The notes beneath the pieces are model-generated. The model saw nothing but the letters and a program-made list of their open reading frames with translations. It did not search any database and was not told the DNA's origin. The position numbers and the translations under genes are program-made. Positions 27,301 through 42,300 of a stretch of DNA of 64,000 nt are shown here, piece after piece. Origin of the DNA: Apostichopus japonicus (lineage: Eukaryota; Echinodermata; Holothuroidea; Aspidochirotida; Stichopodidae); NCBI RefSeq assembly GCF_037975245.1, contig NC_092569.1:36066168-36130167 (forward strand). Direction: 5' to 3'. Every line of letters starts with the position of its first letter. Position 1 is the first letter of the stretch.

Positions 27301-30300
27301 CAAATTTCTTTCACAAGAAATTATCATTTGTTCAATCCTCATGATGTCTACGATCTAGCTGGCTAAAAAAAAAGTACAGCTCCGCTAGAGTGCGAAAAAT
27401 TTTCCTACAGTCAACCGATTTTTTTTCACCTAGCTAGGTAGTTTAGGTCCTGTTCTATACAACTTAGTAGGATTAGTCTAGTCATCCCGTATGTTAGGCT
27501 CTGGTTCACGCTTACAGTATGTGTACGTGTACAAGAAGTGAGATTGTGATTTCAGTTTTTTAAATCTTAAAAATTCAGGAAACTTAATGTCCTTGCAAAA
27601 AGGCAACGAAACTTTTTGTTCCTACTTGGCCGACTGGGAAAATAAGAAAGATAGCATTTTAGATTCCTGCAGTGTAAATTCACATTTCCTTACTTATTTT
27701 TCATAGAAGTTTTGCTTCTGCAGTAGAATAAAATACGGCGTATAAACATACTATCTTTTTGAAACGTTTGAATACCTTGAGACTTAGCTATGATGTTTTG
27801 TTCAACTCACTATTGTGTTCAAATCGGCTTAGTAAAAACTTGACCGAGGCTGTGAATGTAACTGTATAGCGTGGAGGGTGGTTTGGAGAGAGTGTGCACT
27901 CAAGTGTGACTCATTATCTGCTTGTGGCTGTGCTCATTATAGCCGCGGAAAAATCCACCGGCCCGGACATGGCGGTTAGATTTGCGAGGCTTCCCTAAGT
28001 AACATTACATTAGAGACACTCATTATGTGATGTTAAGGAACATGTTTGGTCAAATACTAACAAATAATCTCATCCAAGTACACTTCTTGACCAAAACACT
28101 AGAGTCAACTCCTTACGTTAACTTCTTGACCAAAACACTAGAGTCAACTCCTTATGTTAACTTCTTGACCAAAACACTAGAGTCAACTCCTTACGTTAAT
28201 CCAGTGAACCAATCCTCATATCCAATATTTCATCTTCATTCATCACCATTTATTCAAAGTTACTACAAATGTCGTTGCAAATGTATGAAGTCCACTCCTG
28301 AACTTGTTGCTGAAAACTGTTGATTCACTCAAGATTCTGTTGATGCTACCCTTGCAGGTGATGACTAAGAGATTTCACATCCTATTATTAATGAACTCAC
28401 ATTCTTTGGCAGCCTCCAGCTCAACGTCTGATTCGTTCACCATTCCTGAATGATTGCGTCCTCGGATCTCCTCTAGAATCTCTAAAGCTCTTTGCAGGAG
28501 ATCATCGAAATCTTCCGTTTGATGCTGCATGGGATGGGTCATGTTACCGGCTTGGTCTATTAAAACAATGTAATCAAAACTTAATGATATTTTACTGTAA
28601 ATCTTTATGATTTACATACTAATAACGACCTACACATCTTGTGACATTACCCTGTCCATTAGATAAGGACTAATAACTCCTCCTACCACGTCGCTCAGAG
28701 CTATACCAGCTAATATTGAAAGCTGTGATATCAATCCTTTAAGCATTTGACACTTGGGTTAAAGAATGTTTACAGATGCAGCACATTACAGTGAATATTT
28801 GGGGGGGTGGGAGAGGGTGTGGGGGGAGGTTATTCCTGCAATTCATATCCATACAATTATTTTCATCATGCTCAATTCAAAAGCCACTATAAGAAATACC
28901 TTGTAATATAATAAGTGTAAAAAAATTTTTATCCAGACTAACAACCAGCAATCCTTCAAACAGTCTAAATTTACCTTTGATACTGTTGAATGCATTGTCT
29001 ATCTTAGCTAAGATATCCTTGGCACGCTGCAGAGTGGTAGCTGTGTCGTTAGCAAGGTCGTCGCTTTTATCATCAGCTCTGGATGCCTGTGTTACGACAC
29101 AAGAAGAGGCGAGAAACTTAAGTATGGAGGCTGAAGATTGATAATGGATATTGTAGGGAATTAGAATGCTCGTTACAAATGGGAATTCTTCGACACAGGG
29201 TCAGCTGTACAGAGAAAGAACTCATAACCACTTTTACAACCCTGGTATTCAAACTGTTTAACTCGCTAACCCCAATATTCACCTTCATCATCATGGCCTG
29301 GAGAAGCCGTCTAGGTAAGGGGAGAGGGAAGAGAAGGGGGAGGGGGTGAAATTGATATTTGCTTTAGGTTGCTAAGTTGCAAGATGGCAGGTGTTTTTTG
29401 CAACTATTAAAGTTTTCTTATGTTCAATATTTTTCCACTTTTTCTTCGACAAATAAGGGCAACATTTCTTTCTTCTGAAATTTTTGGTGATCCCTCTAAA
29501 TTCTTTTGGAGATGATAATGGTTTGGTGACCCACTTTAAATACCACAAGCAGTCTTCAGCAGTTCACCAAACTATACCTTGCACTGCTCGTAACATATGC
29601 TTCCAATTGATTTGACTAAGTTAGCTACAAATTGTTACAAATTGAAAATAACGCGAAGACATTTATTCAATGCAATGAGGTCATGAGGTCACTGGGGTGA
29701 GGTCATGAGGTCACATGAGGTCACTGGGTCAAATGACGTACTAGCACAAAATATCTCTTTCCATATTCGTTAGCTAATTTACCAACTGGCTTGAAGACAT
29801 CAAGTGATGTAAAATTATTGCTTATTAATATTTTATACTGATGGAAGCAACAGAGATCAAAGCAGATTTGTCGAGAAATATAGGCTCCTCTTGTGAATGT
29901 GATAGCAAACAATATTAATATGACACAAATATGGATCTATTCTGCCATATACTGTTGCTTACTTTACTTTACAAACCATAAAAGTTCAAACTATTTTGTG
30001 AGTGTACCATGAGATAGAGATATATTCATTACTTTACAATACTTTGTATAAGACTTAATGAGCACCTGAGGAACGCAATCCAGATATTGCAGAAGTGTGA
30101 TAAACACAAATGTTATTAGTTTTAAATCAAAATGAACTACGGTTATTCAAATTTTGATCCTAGTATAAAGTGAATATTTTTACCCCTTTTAATGTTCTCT
30201 TGGCAATCTTCTTGAGGCCATCCAGGTTATCTGAGCTGTCTTCTATATCTGGTCTAACTTTCTGGTTATTAGACTCCATGGCATCCGTATGATTCTGTGA

Positions 30301-33300
30301 GACCAAACATTCATAATTAGACATGGAAAGATGCTTATATCATCACAAGTGAGAGCAAATTTGAACACAAAAAGACACTTTGGAATGAAAAAAGACATCT
30401 GAGGAATAAAACTGACTGGAAAACAGCCAAGGGATCAGTGGGATCACCTCTTGGGCATCTCTAATTGGGGATGGGAAAACAGCCAAGGGATTAGTGGGAT
30501 CACCTCTTGGGCATCTATAGAAGGCTATGGGAAAAAGCCAAGGGATTAGTGGGATCACCTCTTGGGCATCTCTAGTAGGCCATGGAAAACAGCCAAGGGA
30601 TAAGTGGGATCACCTCTTGGGCATCTCTAAATGGTAATGGGAAAACAGCCATGGGATTAGTGGGATCACCTCTTGTGCATCTCTAATTGGTGATGGGAAA
30701 ACAGCCAAGGGATTAGTGGGATCACCTCTTGGACATCTCTTATTGGGGATTGGAAAACAGCCAAGGGATTAGTGGGATCATCTCTAGTAGGCTATGGAAA
30801 ACAGCCAAGGGATTAGTGGGATCACCTCTTGTGCTTCCTAATTGGGGATGGGAAAACAGCCAAGGGATTAGTGGGATCACCTCTTGTGCATCTCTAATTG
30901 GCGATGGGAAAACAGCCAAGAGATTAGTGGGATCACCTCTTGTGCATCTCTAGTAGGCAATGGAAAACAGCCAAGGGATAAGTGGGATCACCGCTTGTGC
31001 ATCTCTAATTGGCGATGGGCAAACAGCCAAGGGACTAGTGGGATCACCTCTTGGGCATCTCTAATTGACGATGGGAAAATATTTCCAAGGGATTAGTGGG
31101 ATCACCTCTTGTGCTTCCTAGTTGGTGATGGGAAAACAGCCAAGGGATTAGTGGGATCACCTCTTGGGCATCTCTAATTGGCGATGGGAAAACAGCCAAG
31201 GGATTAGTGGGATCACCTCTTGCGCTTCCTAATTGGCGATGGGAAAACAGCCAAGGAATTAGTGGGATCACCTCTTGGGCATCTCTATTAGGCCATGGGA
31301 AAAAGCCAAGGGATTAGAGGGATCACCTCTAGGGCATCTCTAGTAGGCCATAGAAAACAGCCAAGGGATAAGTGGGATCACCTCTTGGGCATCTCTAATT
31401 GGTAATGGGAAAACAGCCATGGGATTAGTGGGATCACCTCTTGTGCATCTCTAGTAGGCCATGGAAAACAGCCAAGGGATAAGTGGGATCACCTCTTGGG
31501 CATCTCTAATTGGTGATGGGAAAACAGCCAAGGGATTAGTGGGATCATCTCTTGTAGGCTATGGAAAACAGCCAAGGGATTAGTGGGATCACTTCTTGTG
31601 CTTCCTAATTGGCGATGGGAAAACAGCCAAGGGATTAGTGGGATCACCTCTTGTGCATCTCTAATTGGCGATGGGAAAACAGCCAAGGGATTAGAGGGAT
31701 CACCTCTTGGGCATCTCTAGTAGGCTATGGAAAACAGCCAAGGGATAAGTGGGATCACCTCTTGTGCTTCCTAATTGGCGATGGGAAAACAGCCAAGGTA
31801 TAAGTGGGATCACCTCTTGTGCTTCCTAATTGGCGATGGGAAAACAGCCATGGGATGAGTGGGATCACCTCTGCATCTCTAATTGGCGATGGGAAAACAG
31901 CCAAGGGATGAGTGGGATCACCTCTTTGGCATCTCTAATTGGTGATGGGAAAACAGCCAAGGGATTAGTGGGATCACCTCTTGTGCTTCCTAATTGGTGA
32001 TGGGAAAACAGCCAAGGGATTAGTGGGATCACCTCTTGTGCTTCCTAATTGGCGATGGGAAAACAGCCAAGGGATGAGTGGGATCACCTCTTGGGCATCT
32101 CTAATTGGCGATGGGAAAACAGCCAAGGGATTATTGGGATCACCTCTTGGGCATCTCCAATTGGCGATGGGAAAACAGCCAAGGGATTAGTGGGATCACC
32201 TCTTGGGCATCTATAGAAGGCTATGGAACATAACAAAGGGATTCACCACCTCTTGGGCTAAATCGTTCAGTCATTCGAAAAAATGACCTCTTATCCTATA
32301 GGTCACTCGTCTCATTCCTGATTCAGCTTAAATGACCTTCATTCGTTGTAAAAATGAAACATTACTCACTGCTACATTTTGAGTCAACTTCTTAGTGCAA
32401 CAGAATAAAAGTTATTCGAGAAATTGTAAACTTCCTTGAACAGTGATTCATTTCTAAGGTGTAATACTCTTATCTTCCTTCCAAACACAGACGATATGAA
32501 ATGAACACCAACTCTTAGGAAGACACCCTTGAATACCCCACAATAGTCTCCCATTAACAAAATGATTCATTCAGACAAGCAAAGCTTCAAGTCCCATCAG
32601 AAGAAAATGATTAAACATGGCTACATGTTTATCTCATAGCTGACAAAACAGTAGTGTCATACCTTTCACCTCTCCTACCACCCCCCCCTCCCCCTGACCC
32701 TTTTGTGATAAAACTGTATAGATCAGAGGTACCTTGATATCAGCGATGGATTCATTTATAGCCTTCAATCTCTTTATTGTGTCCAGTCCAACAGATATAT
32801 TTGGAATGGTAGATAAGTTGGCCCAGACTGCAAAGTCCATGTCTTCAAGAATGTCCAGCAACAGATGGACACAGTCATCACAAGCTGTGAGAGAATTGAC
32901 CAATACGATGAATCACTACAGAATCAATTAAAGGAGGAATAATGCAAAGTGGACAATCTACAAGTAGATTAACCTGCAGGACAGACAATCTATGATTGAA
33001 TTAACCTGCAGGACTGACAATCTATGAGTGAATTAACCTGCAGGACAGACAATCTATGATTGAATTAACCTGCAGGACTGACAATCTATGAGTGAATTAA
33101 CCTGCAGGACAGACAATCTATGATTGAATTAACCTGCAGGACAGACAATCTATGAGTGAATTAACCTGCAGGACAGACAATCTATGATTGAATTAACCTG
33201 CAGGACAGACAATCTATGAGTGAATTAACCTGCAGGACAGACAATCTATGATTGAATTAACCTGCAGGACTGACAATCTACGAGTGAATTAACCTGCAGG

Positions 33301-36300
33301 ACAGACAATCTATGATTGAATTAACCTGCAGGACTGACAATCTACGAGTGAATTAACCTGCAGGACAGACAATCTATGATTGAATTAACCTGCAGGACTG
33401 ACAATCTACGAGTGAATTAACCTGCAGGACTGACAATCTACGAGTGAATTAACCTGCAGGACAGACAATCTACGAGTGAATTAACCTGCAGGACAGCCAA
33501 TCTTCGAGTGGATTAACCTGCAGGACAGCCAATCTACGAGTGGATTAACCTGCAGGACAGCCAATCTATGAGTGGATTAACCTGCAGGACAGACAATCTA
33601 TGAGTGGATTAACCTGCAGGACAGCCAATCTACGAGTGGATTAACCTGCAGGACAGACAATCTATGAGTGGATTAACCTGCAGGACAGACAATCTACGAG
33701 TGGATTAACCTGCAGGACAGACAATCTACGAGTGGATTAACCTGCAGGACAGACAATCTACGAGTGGATTAACCTGCAGGACAGACAATCTATGAGTGGA
33801 TTAACCTGTAGGACAGACAATCTATGAGTGGATTAACCTGTAGGACAGACAATCTATGAGTTAACCTGCAGGACAGCCAATCTGTAAGTGAATTAACCTG
33901 CAGGACAGACAATCTGTGAGTGAATTAACCTGCAGGACAGCCAATCTGTGAGTGAATTAACCTGCAGGACAGCCAATCTGTAAGTGAATTAACCTGCAGG
34001 ACAGCCAATCTACGAGTGGATTAACCTGCAGGACAGCCAATCTACGAGTGGATTAACCTGCAGGACAGCCAATCTACGAGTGAATTAACCTGCAGGACAG
34101 ACAATCTACGAGTGAATTAACCTGCAGGACAGACAATCTATGAGTGAATTAACCTGCAGGACAGACAATTTATGAGTGAATTAACCTGCAGGACAGACAA
34201 TCTATGAGTGAATTAACCTGTAGGACAGACAATCTATGAGTGAATTAACCTGCAGGACAGACAATCTATGAGTGAATTAACCTGCAGGACAGACAATCTG
34301 CAAGTGAATTAACCTGCAGGACAGACAATCTGCAAGTGGATTAACCTGCAGGACAGCCAATCTGCGAGTGGATTAACCTGCAGGACAGCCAATCTACGAG
34401 TGAATTAACCTGCAGGACAGACAATCTACGAGTGAATTAACCTGCAGGACAGCCAATCTACGAGTGGATTAACCTGCAGGACAGACAATCTACGAGTGGA
34501 TTAACCTGCAGGACAGACAATCTATGAGTGAATTAACCTGCAGGACAGACAATCTTTGAGTGAATTAACCTGCAGGACAGACAATCTGCAAGTGAATTAG
34601 CCTGCAGGACAGACAATCTATGAGTGAATTAATCTGTAGGACAGACAACAGGAGAGGAAAAACATGTACCAAAGTACTTAAGTTTCATTCAGCCATAAAT
34701 TTCAAATCACAATCTTTGCCTTGTGTTTTACATTTACTTGTTATTACCAAACAGAATTATCTAGGTTATCCCTAGCTCACAAACTTATCCTAGTAGAAGG
34801 GATTCAATATCAGACCTCTCCGGCACCTTTCATGCCCAGGTCAATTTCTGATCAATTAACAAAGCAATTTATACTTTACTGTCATAAAATAATAAAATCA
34901 AGAACTACACGTCCCACCCCCTAGAATGAGGGCCATTTAGCCACTGTATCAAATGATGTGAGACATTAAATAACCCACCTTACTCTCCTTTATTCCCCAA
35001 CCCCCCCTTGCCCCCACCCCCCCAAACTGACATGTCCCATACTATCCCCCCACACATCCCTTACCATCCCTATATGGTGATAAACAGGCTGTGAGCTTTA
35101 TACACACCATACAGACATAGAATTACAGAGGCAAAAGGCTTTTTCCTTTTGACTGCAGATGCCACAATATTTCTTTGATCACAGGTTTACAACAATTCAT
35201 GACTAACACATCACTAGGACAGTCGAATGCATTTCATCATTCAGTAGCGAAATGGAGATTGAAAAAGAGTGACTTTGACTACATTGTAACATCTTCTTAA
35301 GACTGGCAGCCACCTCCGCGAGATGGTGAGAGAATACTTACGCAAACACCCATCCTTGGTCAGTACATAACGATCTTCGCATTGATCACAGTTAGGTCCG
35401 ATAGCGCCCTCAGGACAGAGACACTCCCCTGTGTCTGGGTCACATCGCAGATTAGCAGCACATGAGCATGCTGAGAAAGGAGAGCAGAAAACCAAATGAC
35501 TTTTTAGCGATTCCTTGCCACAGTTGAAACCTCTAATGAGATTACTACAGACAATATTAACTCCTGACCATTGTTAAATACATGTGATCAGCAAGGTACT
35601 TGCACTCATGTAGGCCAGTTTAATAGGGTTTCATACTTTTGCATTCTTTTGACCTCAAATGACCTTTGAACGGCACAGAAAACAATGCTTGCTTTTACTT
35701 AAGCAAAGCTACATACAGAGTCTTGTACTTATATAAATATTTAAGTAAATTAAGCAGGCTCTTGAATTTCAATATTTTCTGCTTCATGCTATTGGTTATT
35801 AGAGATTACCATCAACTTAGGATTTGAGAGAACTATTGCTAGAGCATAAGAATTGTAATTAACAAGTCACGGGTTCAAATCACGTAATTCTTTGCTCTTT
35901 CCAAAACACATTTAACTTTTCCTACTATCACCAATGCTTCTCTTACCTCTACATCCCTGTCTAGAGTACCGATAGAATCCTTCACTGCATTGGTCACAGT
36001 TTCGTCCCTCTACGCCAGGCCTGCACACACACTCTCCAGTGGAAAGGTCACACTGACTACCCACAGACGCCAAACCGCACTCACAGGGGGTGCACCCGAA
36101 CCCACTCTCAAAATTATAATAATTTGCCTAGATAAAAGGAAACGAATACAATTAATATTTTCATATCTATGGAAGTCGTTAGGCAAAGATGTAACCAGAT
36201 GGGATGGATGAAATCTCTTCTCTGTGTTTGTTATACGTTGAAATGAATAAAGACAATTTTTATGAATAGAGTGTGACCCAGGGAAGTTCTGTACCACACT

Positions 36301-39300
36301 TATACCAAGATCAGCAGTATACCGTGTCTTCCGTTTATATAGTGTTTGTCCATGAAACCAGGAGGTCCACAAAATATAATGCCCATGAGTCAGCATTCAT
36401 GAAGATTGAGCCATGACCCACCAGAACCCTAGCCCTCAGAATTAATGTCCAGAATGCTTTAAAACTAGCTTAGACTATGGATTTTGGCAAGCTCCAGAAG
36501 CTGCAGATGTCTGGGAAACTCCTACAACTCAATTTTGGGTCGAGACCATAGTTTGTAGACAGAATGTTGACAGAAAGTGATATCATGCTTGCCTTGACAA
36601 TGATCACAATAAACTAACATAACAACTGCTCACTCTTTTAAAGCCGTTGGTTGTCAAACTTTGAAGGGTAAGAGAAAGATTAATTATACAGTAATAAGTT
36701 ACCTCACACCGATCACATCTAGGTCCAACAACATTTGGTTTACAGGTACATTGGCCCGTTGATCTATCACATGAGTCAGAGCCATACCGATCACAGTCAC
36801 AAGCTACCAAAACAAAATGAGAGAACAATAGGATTACATAAAGGAGCATTGGTGCACTGTGTGTGTTATCAGTGAATGGGTGAGTTTAGTAGTAACATCA
36901 CCAACTTCCATTCACTTTGTTATTCTTTTATTCAATTAACTTTTATACAAATGACAAATGATCATTAGTTTCATTTATATCAAATATTGAGAAAATCTTC
37001 ACATATGAACCAGTAAACAAATTAAGAATATTGCATGTTGCATATTTAATCTATTTATTCTGTTCATTGAAAATGATCTTCCTTTGTAAATTTAATTCAC
37101 GATAATTGGTACTTGCATAACTCAAACTTTGTTGACGATGTAAAGAACCAAAGTATGGTAAATATGAGAGAACATGCATTAACAAGATACTCAGGAAAAC
37201 AAAATTGTAAAACTACAACATAATTGCAAAACAACAATCCAAACTCTTTCCCTATATTGGTCACTTTAAAAAGTACCCTATGGAAGTTGATTATGTAAAG
37301 TTTGTAACAAGTTGATTATATTGTTTTATCTCCCGACTACTTACGTCTACAATCCTTCCTATTGACTGCATCTCCGTAGTACCAATCGGCACAATCCTCG
37401 CAGTGTTCTCCTGTTGTGTCTGGTCGGCACCTCAAACAATTACCGTAGAGTGAATCACACTCAGGACCGAAGAGACTCGAGTCACTATTCTCTGAACAGT
37501 CACATCGCTGGCACTGATTGTTGGGCTTTGATGGGTCACCATAGTAACCGTCCTCACACCTGAACAAAATAACATCGATTATTGTGAAAGATTTAACCTG
37601 ATTGAAGAAACTGCTTGTTGATAATCTCACATGATTTGGTGTCACTGTTTATTCATGACCTACGTAGATATGCAAATAATTTGTACTACCTGACTACTTT
37701 GAGGCATCATGCACTCACCACAAGAAACTTCAACAAGTGGTCTACAAACCTATGAAGCAACCAAATAAATAATGCCAAGTAAACATAGTTGAAGGCTGCC
37801 ATCAAAATGTATATTTATTTGTTTTAAGAAGCCATGACATAGAGATATGTACTTACATATCACAATATTTGCCGGTATGGCCTTCCAAGCAGATACAGTA
37901 CTGGTTGTTATTGGCATCAAACCCACAGGTCTCTGCATAGCTAGAAGTATGAAACATATGTTACAATGGTCAAAACAAATATTGATAGGAGAAACAGACT
38001 GTACTGATATCACTACATAGAAAATATATATCACATTACTTCACTTTCCAAAACTTATCAGAAAGTCATAAGGATAAATAATTTCTTGTTTCTATTGTAT
38101 TTAGAAGAACTTTAAATGGACACAAGCATCTAGTTATCATCAAGGTTTGTTCTCTAATTAAAGTGAACATACATCACAGTACTCTCACAGCAGACGTGTA
38201 GTACAACAGAAAAATGATTTTACAGTACAAGTAAAAATCCTGTTGGTATGAGAAGAGTACAAGGCTCTAAGTGTGAGTATGGAATATGATTGTGAGTACA
38301 GACTCACTTCAAGTATCTTAAGGACAAATCGCTAGGTACCTTGATATCACTCGCACTACCAGCAGTATAGGTTCTTGCACTCTTCTAGACAGACCCATGT
38401 GTTTAACAAGACGTTCATCCCCTAGGTGTATGACGGCTTAGAAATAAGTAAAGAAAGTTTCTGAATAAGAGATTACAATCTTACTTATGATCATCCGATG
38501 GCCTTGGACATGCACAAACTTCACAACCATCTCCAGGTATAGGGCTCAAAGCATTACCATGGTAACCAGTCCTACAAGTCTGACATTGTGCTCCAGATGT
38601 GTCATCCTCACAATTCTGCAAAAACAAAATTTCAAACATTGTTGTCACTAAGGCTAAGTTCAAGTACAGTAAAACAATCCTCAGGTAAAATGAAAGAAAC
38701 ATAATCATTAACTAGTGTAGTGATACAGACCATTTTGAAATTCAAGAATAAAAGAATAAGTGAAAAGATGGGTCTTAAGTACACTTATAAATTTAGAAAG
38801 TTTAGAGCATGTTCGAATGTGATCTGGTAACTTGTTCCAGAGATAAGAGCCAGAGTATTCAAAGCTTCTGCAACCATAGGTCTTCCAGTGTGGTTTAGGA
38901 ACAGTTCAATACAGTTTGTTGGAGGAACGAAGTGTGCAAGTTGGAATACCACAGACTCTGTTATGTATCACATATAGACACACACCACATAACTGTAGAA
39001 TACATCAATTGGAAACGATACATCAAAATAAACTGATGTCATTTATAATGTTGCATATTCATCAGGACTCACCAAGCAGTAGCCAGTTTCTTCATCACAC
39101 TCATTGGTATGGTTGTTACATTGACAAGGGACGCACTGACCAAGGAATGTCCCACGGGAGATGCGATAGTGTCCTTGAGCACAGCGCTGTGGATACAGAA
39201 CAAAGTGCGTATTCATCAGTGGCTGTTATGATACAGTAACATGATCTACCTCTATAACAAACAAAACATTTGACAGCAGCACCCACTAGTTTAAAAGTTT

Positions 39301-42300
39301 CAAGAATTTGATATTCATGTTCCAAAGATTAAAAAGATTGGCTTAAACCAGGCTTTAAATCCAATGAGATAATTTTAGCTATTAAAGTAACAATGGAAAG
39401 CTAATCCATATTTAATACTTTACAGTACAATACTATACCAACTAAATTGGAAGAGCCATTAAGAAATAAAAAATAGTCACTTTAGTTCAGGACATCCTTT
39501 TCCTCATCAGGCTAAACATGATAACTTAAAACTATCTGATGAAGAATTAGGTCACATGTTTGCTTCAACTTAGGAATTTTCACCATTTAGTGCAATATTG
39601 CATACAACATGCTAGTTTCACTTACAACTTGCAGTTTTCTTCAATAGAAACAAGATATTTGCTTGAACTGTGTATGACCATTTACCTAATCAAGCAGGGT
39701 TTCAGCATGTATCGTTAACAGATCATGCAGTGTTACAGTATGTGTCGTTAATGGTTCAAACAGTGTTACAGCATGTATTGATAACACTTACTTCACATGA
39801 TAGCCCAGTGTACTCTGGAGGGCATCTGCATCGTTCCACAGAGCTTGCTGAATCTCCGTTGCCATCACGATGAGTTGTTTCAAAGACAATATCAGACAAG
39901 CTACAAATATAATCAAGTATAAATAAATAGGACTGAAATGGCTGCATGGGGAAAGAAAATAGGAGTAATAGTTGGAAAACGAAAATACACTAAATGTTTA
40001 CAAAGAAGCATTGGTAAATTCCACACATACAGGCCTCAACTACTATTTAAAAGTGGGTGGCAAAATACGTTTGGAATATTTGGTGGGTCTTAACACACGT
40101 TGGAAAAATTTAGCTTAAGTTTTACTGGGCTTGATCGAATATGATCGATTTAACATTTTTACGTCCACAGTCTAGGCTAACTTCCATGCATTTTGAACAT
40201 CCACTCTGAGGGCTGAGGGTCTTGTTGGTTGTGGGCCTGACAATTTGCAGACTGCTGTTCTACACCCTCAAAAACTGTTTCAAGTTGGCGGAATTTAGAT
40301 ATTGAAATATGCCATATTACCTGAAGTAAAATTCATCATTAGCCTTAATCGTTACTAAAATAATACTAACAAACTAACTTCAATAGTTTAAGTTTAATTT
40401 CATGATCTTTCAATGTCTGGAGATAGAGATTAAAAGTAGGTCTATCTTAAACTTTTATAAATACGAAAGCAAATGCACTGGCTTCCATTTCTATATATTA
40501 ACACTTTAACTACATTAACTACATCTTCATTCAAGTTTTGGGGAAAGCCAAGAATTAGAAACTTGAAAAGCCATTCGGTGACATCATTATAATGTATGCA
40601 TACTGGTCCTCACCTGGAATCAACAATGCTGTCAAAATACTGGGCCCTGATTTCAAATTGGTCGATATTTCCTATCACCATCATGAACTCCTCTCTGCTA
40701 ACAGGCCGTCCACTAAAACTGTACTGAAAGTTCTCCTGTTGATGAAAACAGATTGTACACAACAACTTTAACCTTTGACCTTTAGTCTTCATCTCTCACT
40801 CCTGATGCTTCAGTGCATGGCACATTTAGCGTGATTACCAGAGTATGGCTATGATCAGTGAAAGCATGCGACTTTCTCAAAGTAATACCCAGCTGCTAAA
40901 ATTACTTTTGCTAACACATCTGGTAACCGCATACAAGACAACAACAGATCACACTTGTATTTACCTTGCTTGAAATCACCGAGGAAGTCTGAAACTCATC
41001 AGGATCAAACATACATTGTTTAAATTTCAAAGATGTATCACCATTACTATCCTTCATATGTGAGTTTGCATGTCCTTGACAACAGCATAAGTTGACAAGC
41101 TAAGGAAGATTTAAAATTTACAAGACTAGCAGTACGTACTCTTATGCATTCTAAATATAATTTAATTTAATATCCAGAATCAGAGATGAAAAAATAGAGG
41201 ACACTGTATCTTCAGACATCATATATTTATATGGGTCGTTTACTTTACCTCAATTAACTTAATATCCATTGTCAGAGAGCTAGATGGTTGAGGCTGCTCC
41301 AAGTTACTGTAAATGATGTTGATACCATTACCCTAATAGTGGGAAAAGAAAACAAATTACATGCACACTTAAGCAAATTTACTTAACATAGTCTGATTGA
41401 ATTAAAAAAAAAAAAATGTAAACTCATAATACACAACTTATAAATTTGGAATTTAGTGTCAAGCTTGTCACCATGGCAATGCAGTAGTATTGAGATTTAA
41501 GATCGAACCATGTTGTAACCCAGGAATGGATGTAATTTTCAATTCAACTTTTCCAATTAACATTTTTCCAATTTAACTCTTTCCATTCAATGTTTAGGGC
41601 AGGGTTTCCCTAACTTTATCCCCAACGAACCCCCCTGTGGATGTCAGAGTTGTCCACGAACCCCCAACATTTCGAGACACGATCTGAGTCATTATTATAC
41701 TATAATACGCATAACAGTGCTTCGTAAAAGATCAAGTTCATAGTGTAATATTGTTATGAAATAGTGATACCATCTCTTTGATGTTACCGAAAAACTCCAT
41801 CGAGACACCTTACAGGCCTCTTATGTATTTATCTAGGTCATGGATTCAGTTTTCCCACGAGAAGTTTTTAACTATCTTATTGAATCTTGGTACAGGGCCT
41901 TTTCCCAAAATAGATTCCATTATGTCTGTGGAACATTCGAGAAGGTTCTCTCACGTGGTATGGAAGTTTCCATAAGAAAGGGGATGGACTTCCAAACTCC
42001 CAACCAATCAGGGCAGATCAGTGCCAGCGCACTTATTTTTATATCGTTAAGTTAATACAGGATGGTCAGGTTATTGGCTGCCTACTGATTATGCGCAGTG
42101 GGATTTTTATGGAAGTAAGGTTTAAAAGAAAAAGGAGGTCAGAAATTTATCACTCCGTCAGAAAGTTTATGACTTGATCAGCAAATTTATCACTCCGTCA
42201 GCGCTCCGTGATCAGTTCGTTGCTTCGTCACCATTTCATCACTCTTTCTAATTGTTTAATTGACGGAGTCAAGTCAAGTCAAATCATTGTAATTTAGTTT

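Noticed and set aside
32935-34650. CRISPR-like array (32-bp units)
   Set aside because: Units are directly joined with no unique spacers; this is a eukaryotic minisatellite.
35825-35905. tRNA or SINE on the plus strand (gggttcaaatcacg box B)
   Set aside because: A box-B-like string is clear, but the upstream gctagagcataag is too poor a box A.
40960-41060. Additional laminin L4 exon on the minus strand
   Set aside because: A donor-like agcaaggtaaat exists, but W14 already joins W15 in phase and with the expected IKLIE-ENFQYS protein join.
41778-42055. Small frames in the LTRs, present twice
   Set aside because: Identical because the LTRs are identical; no protein features.
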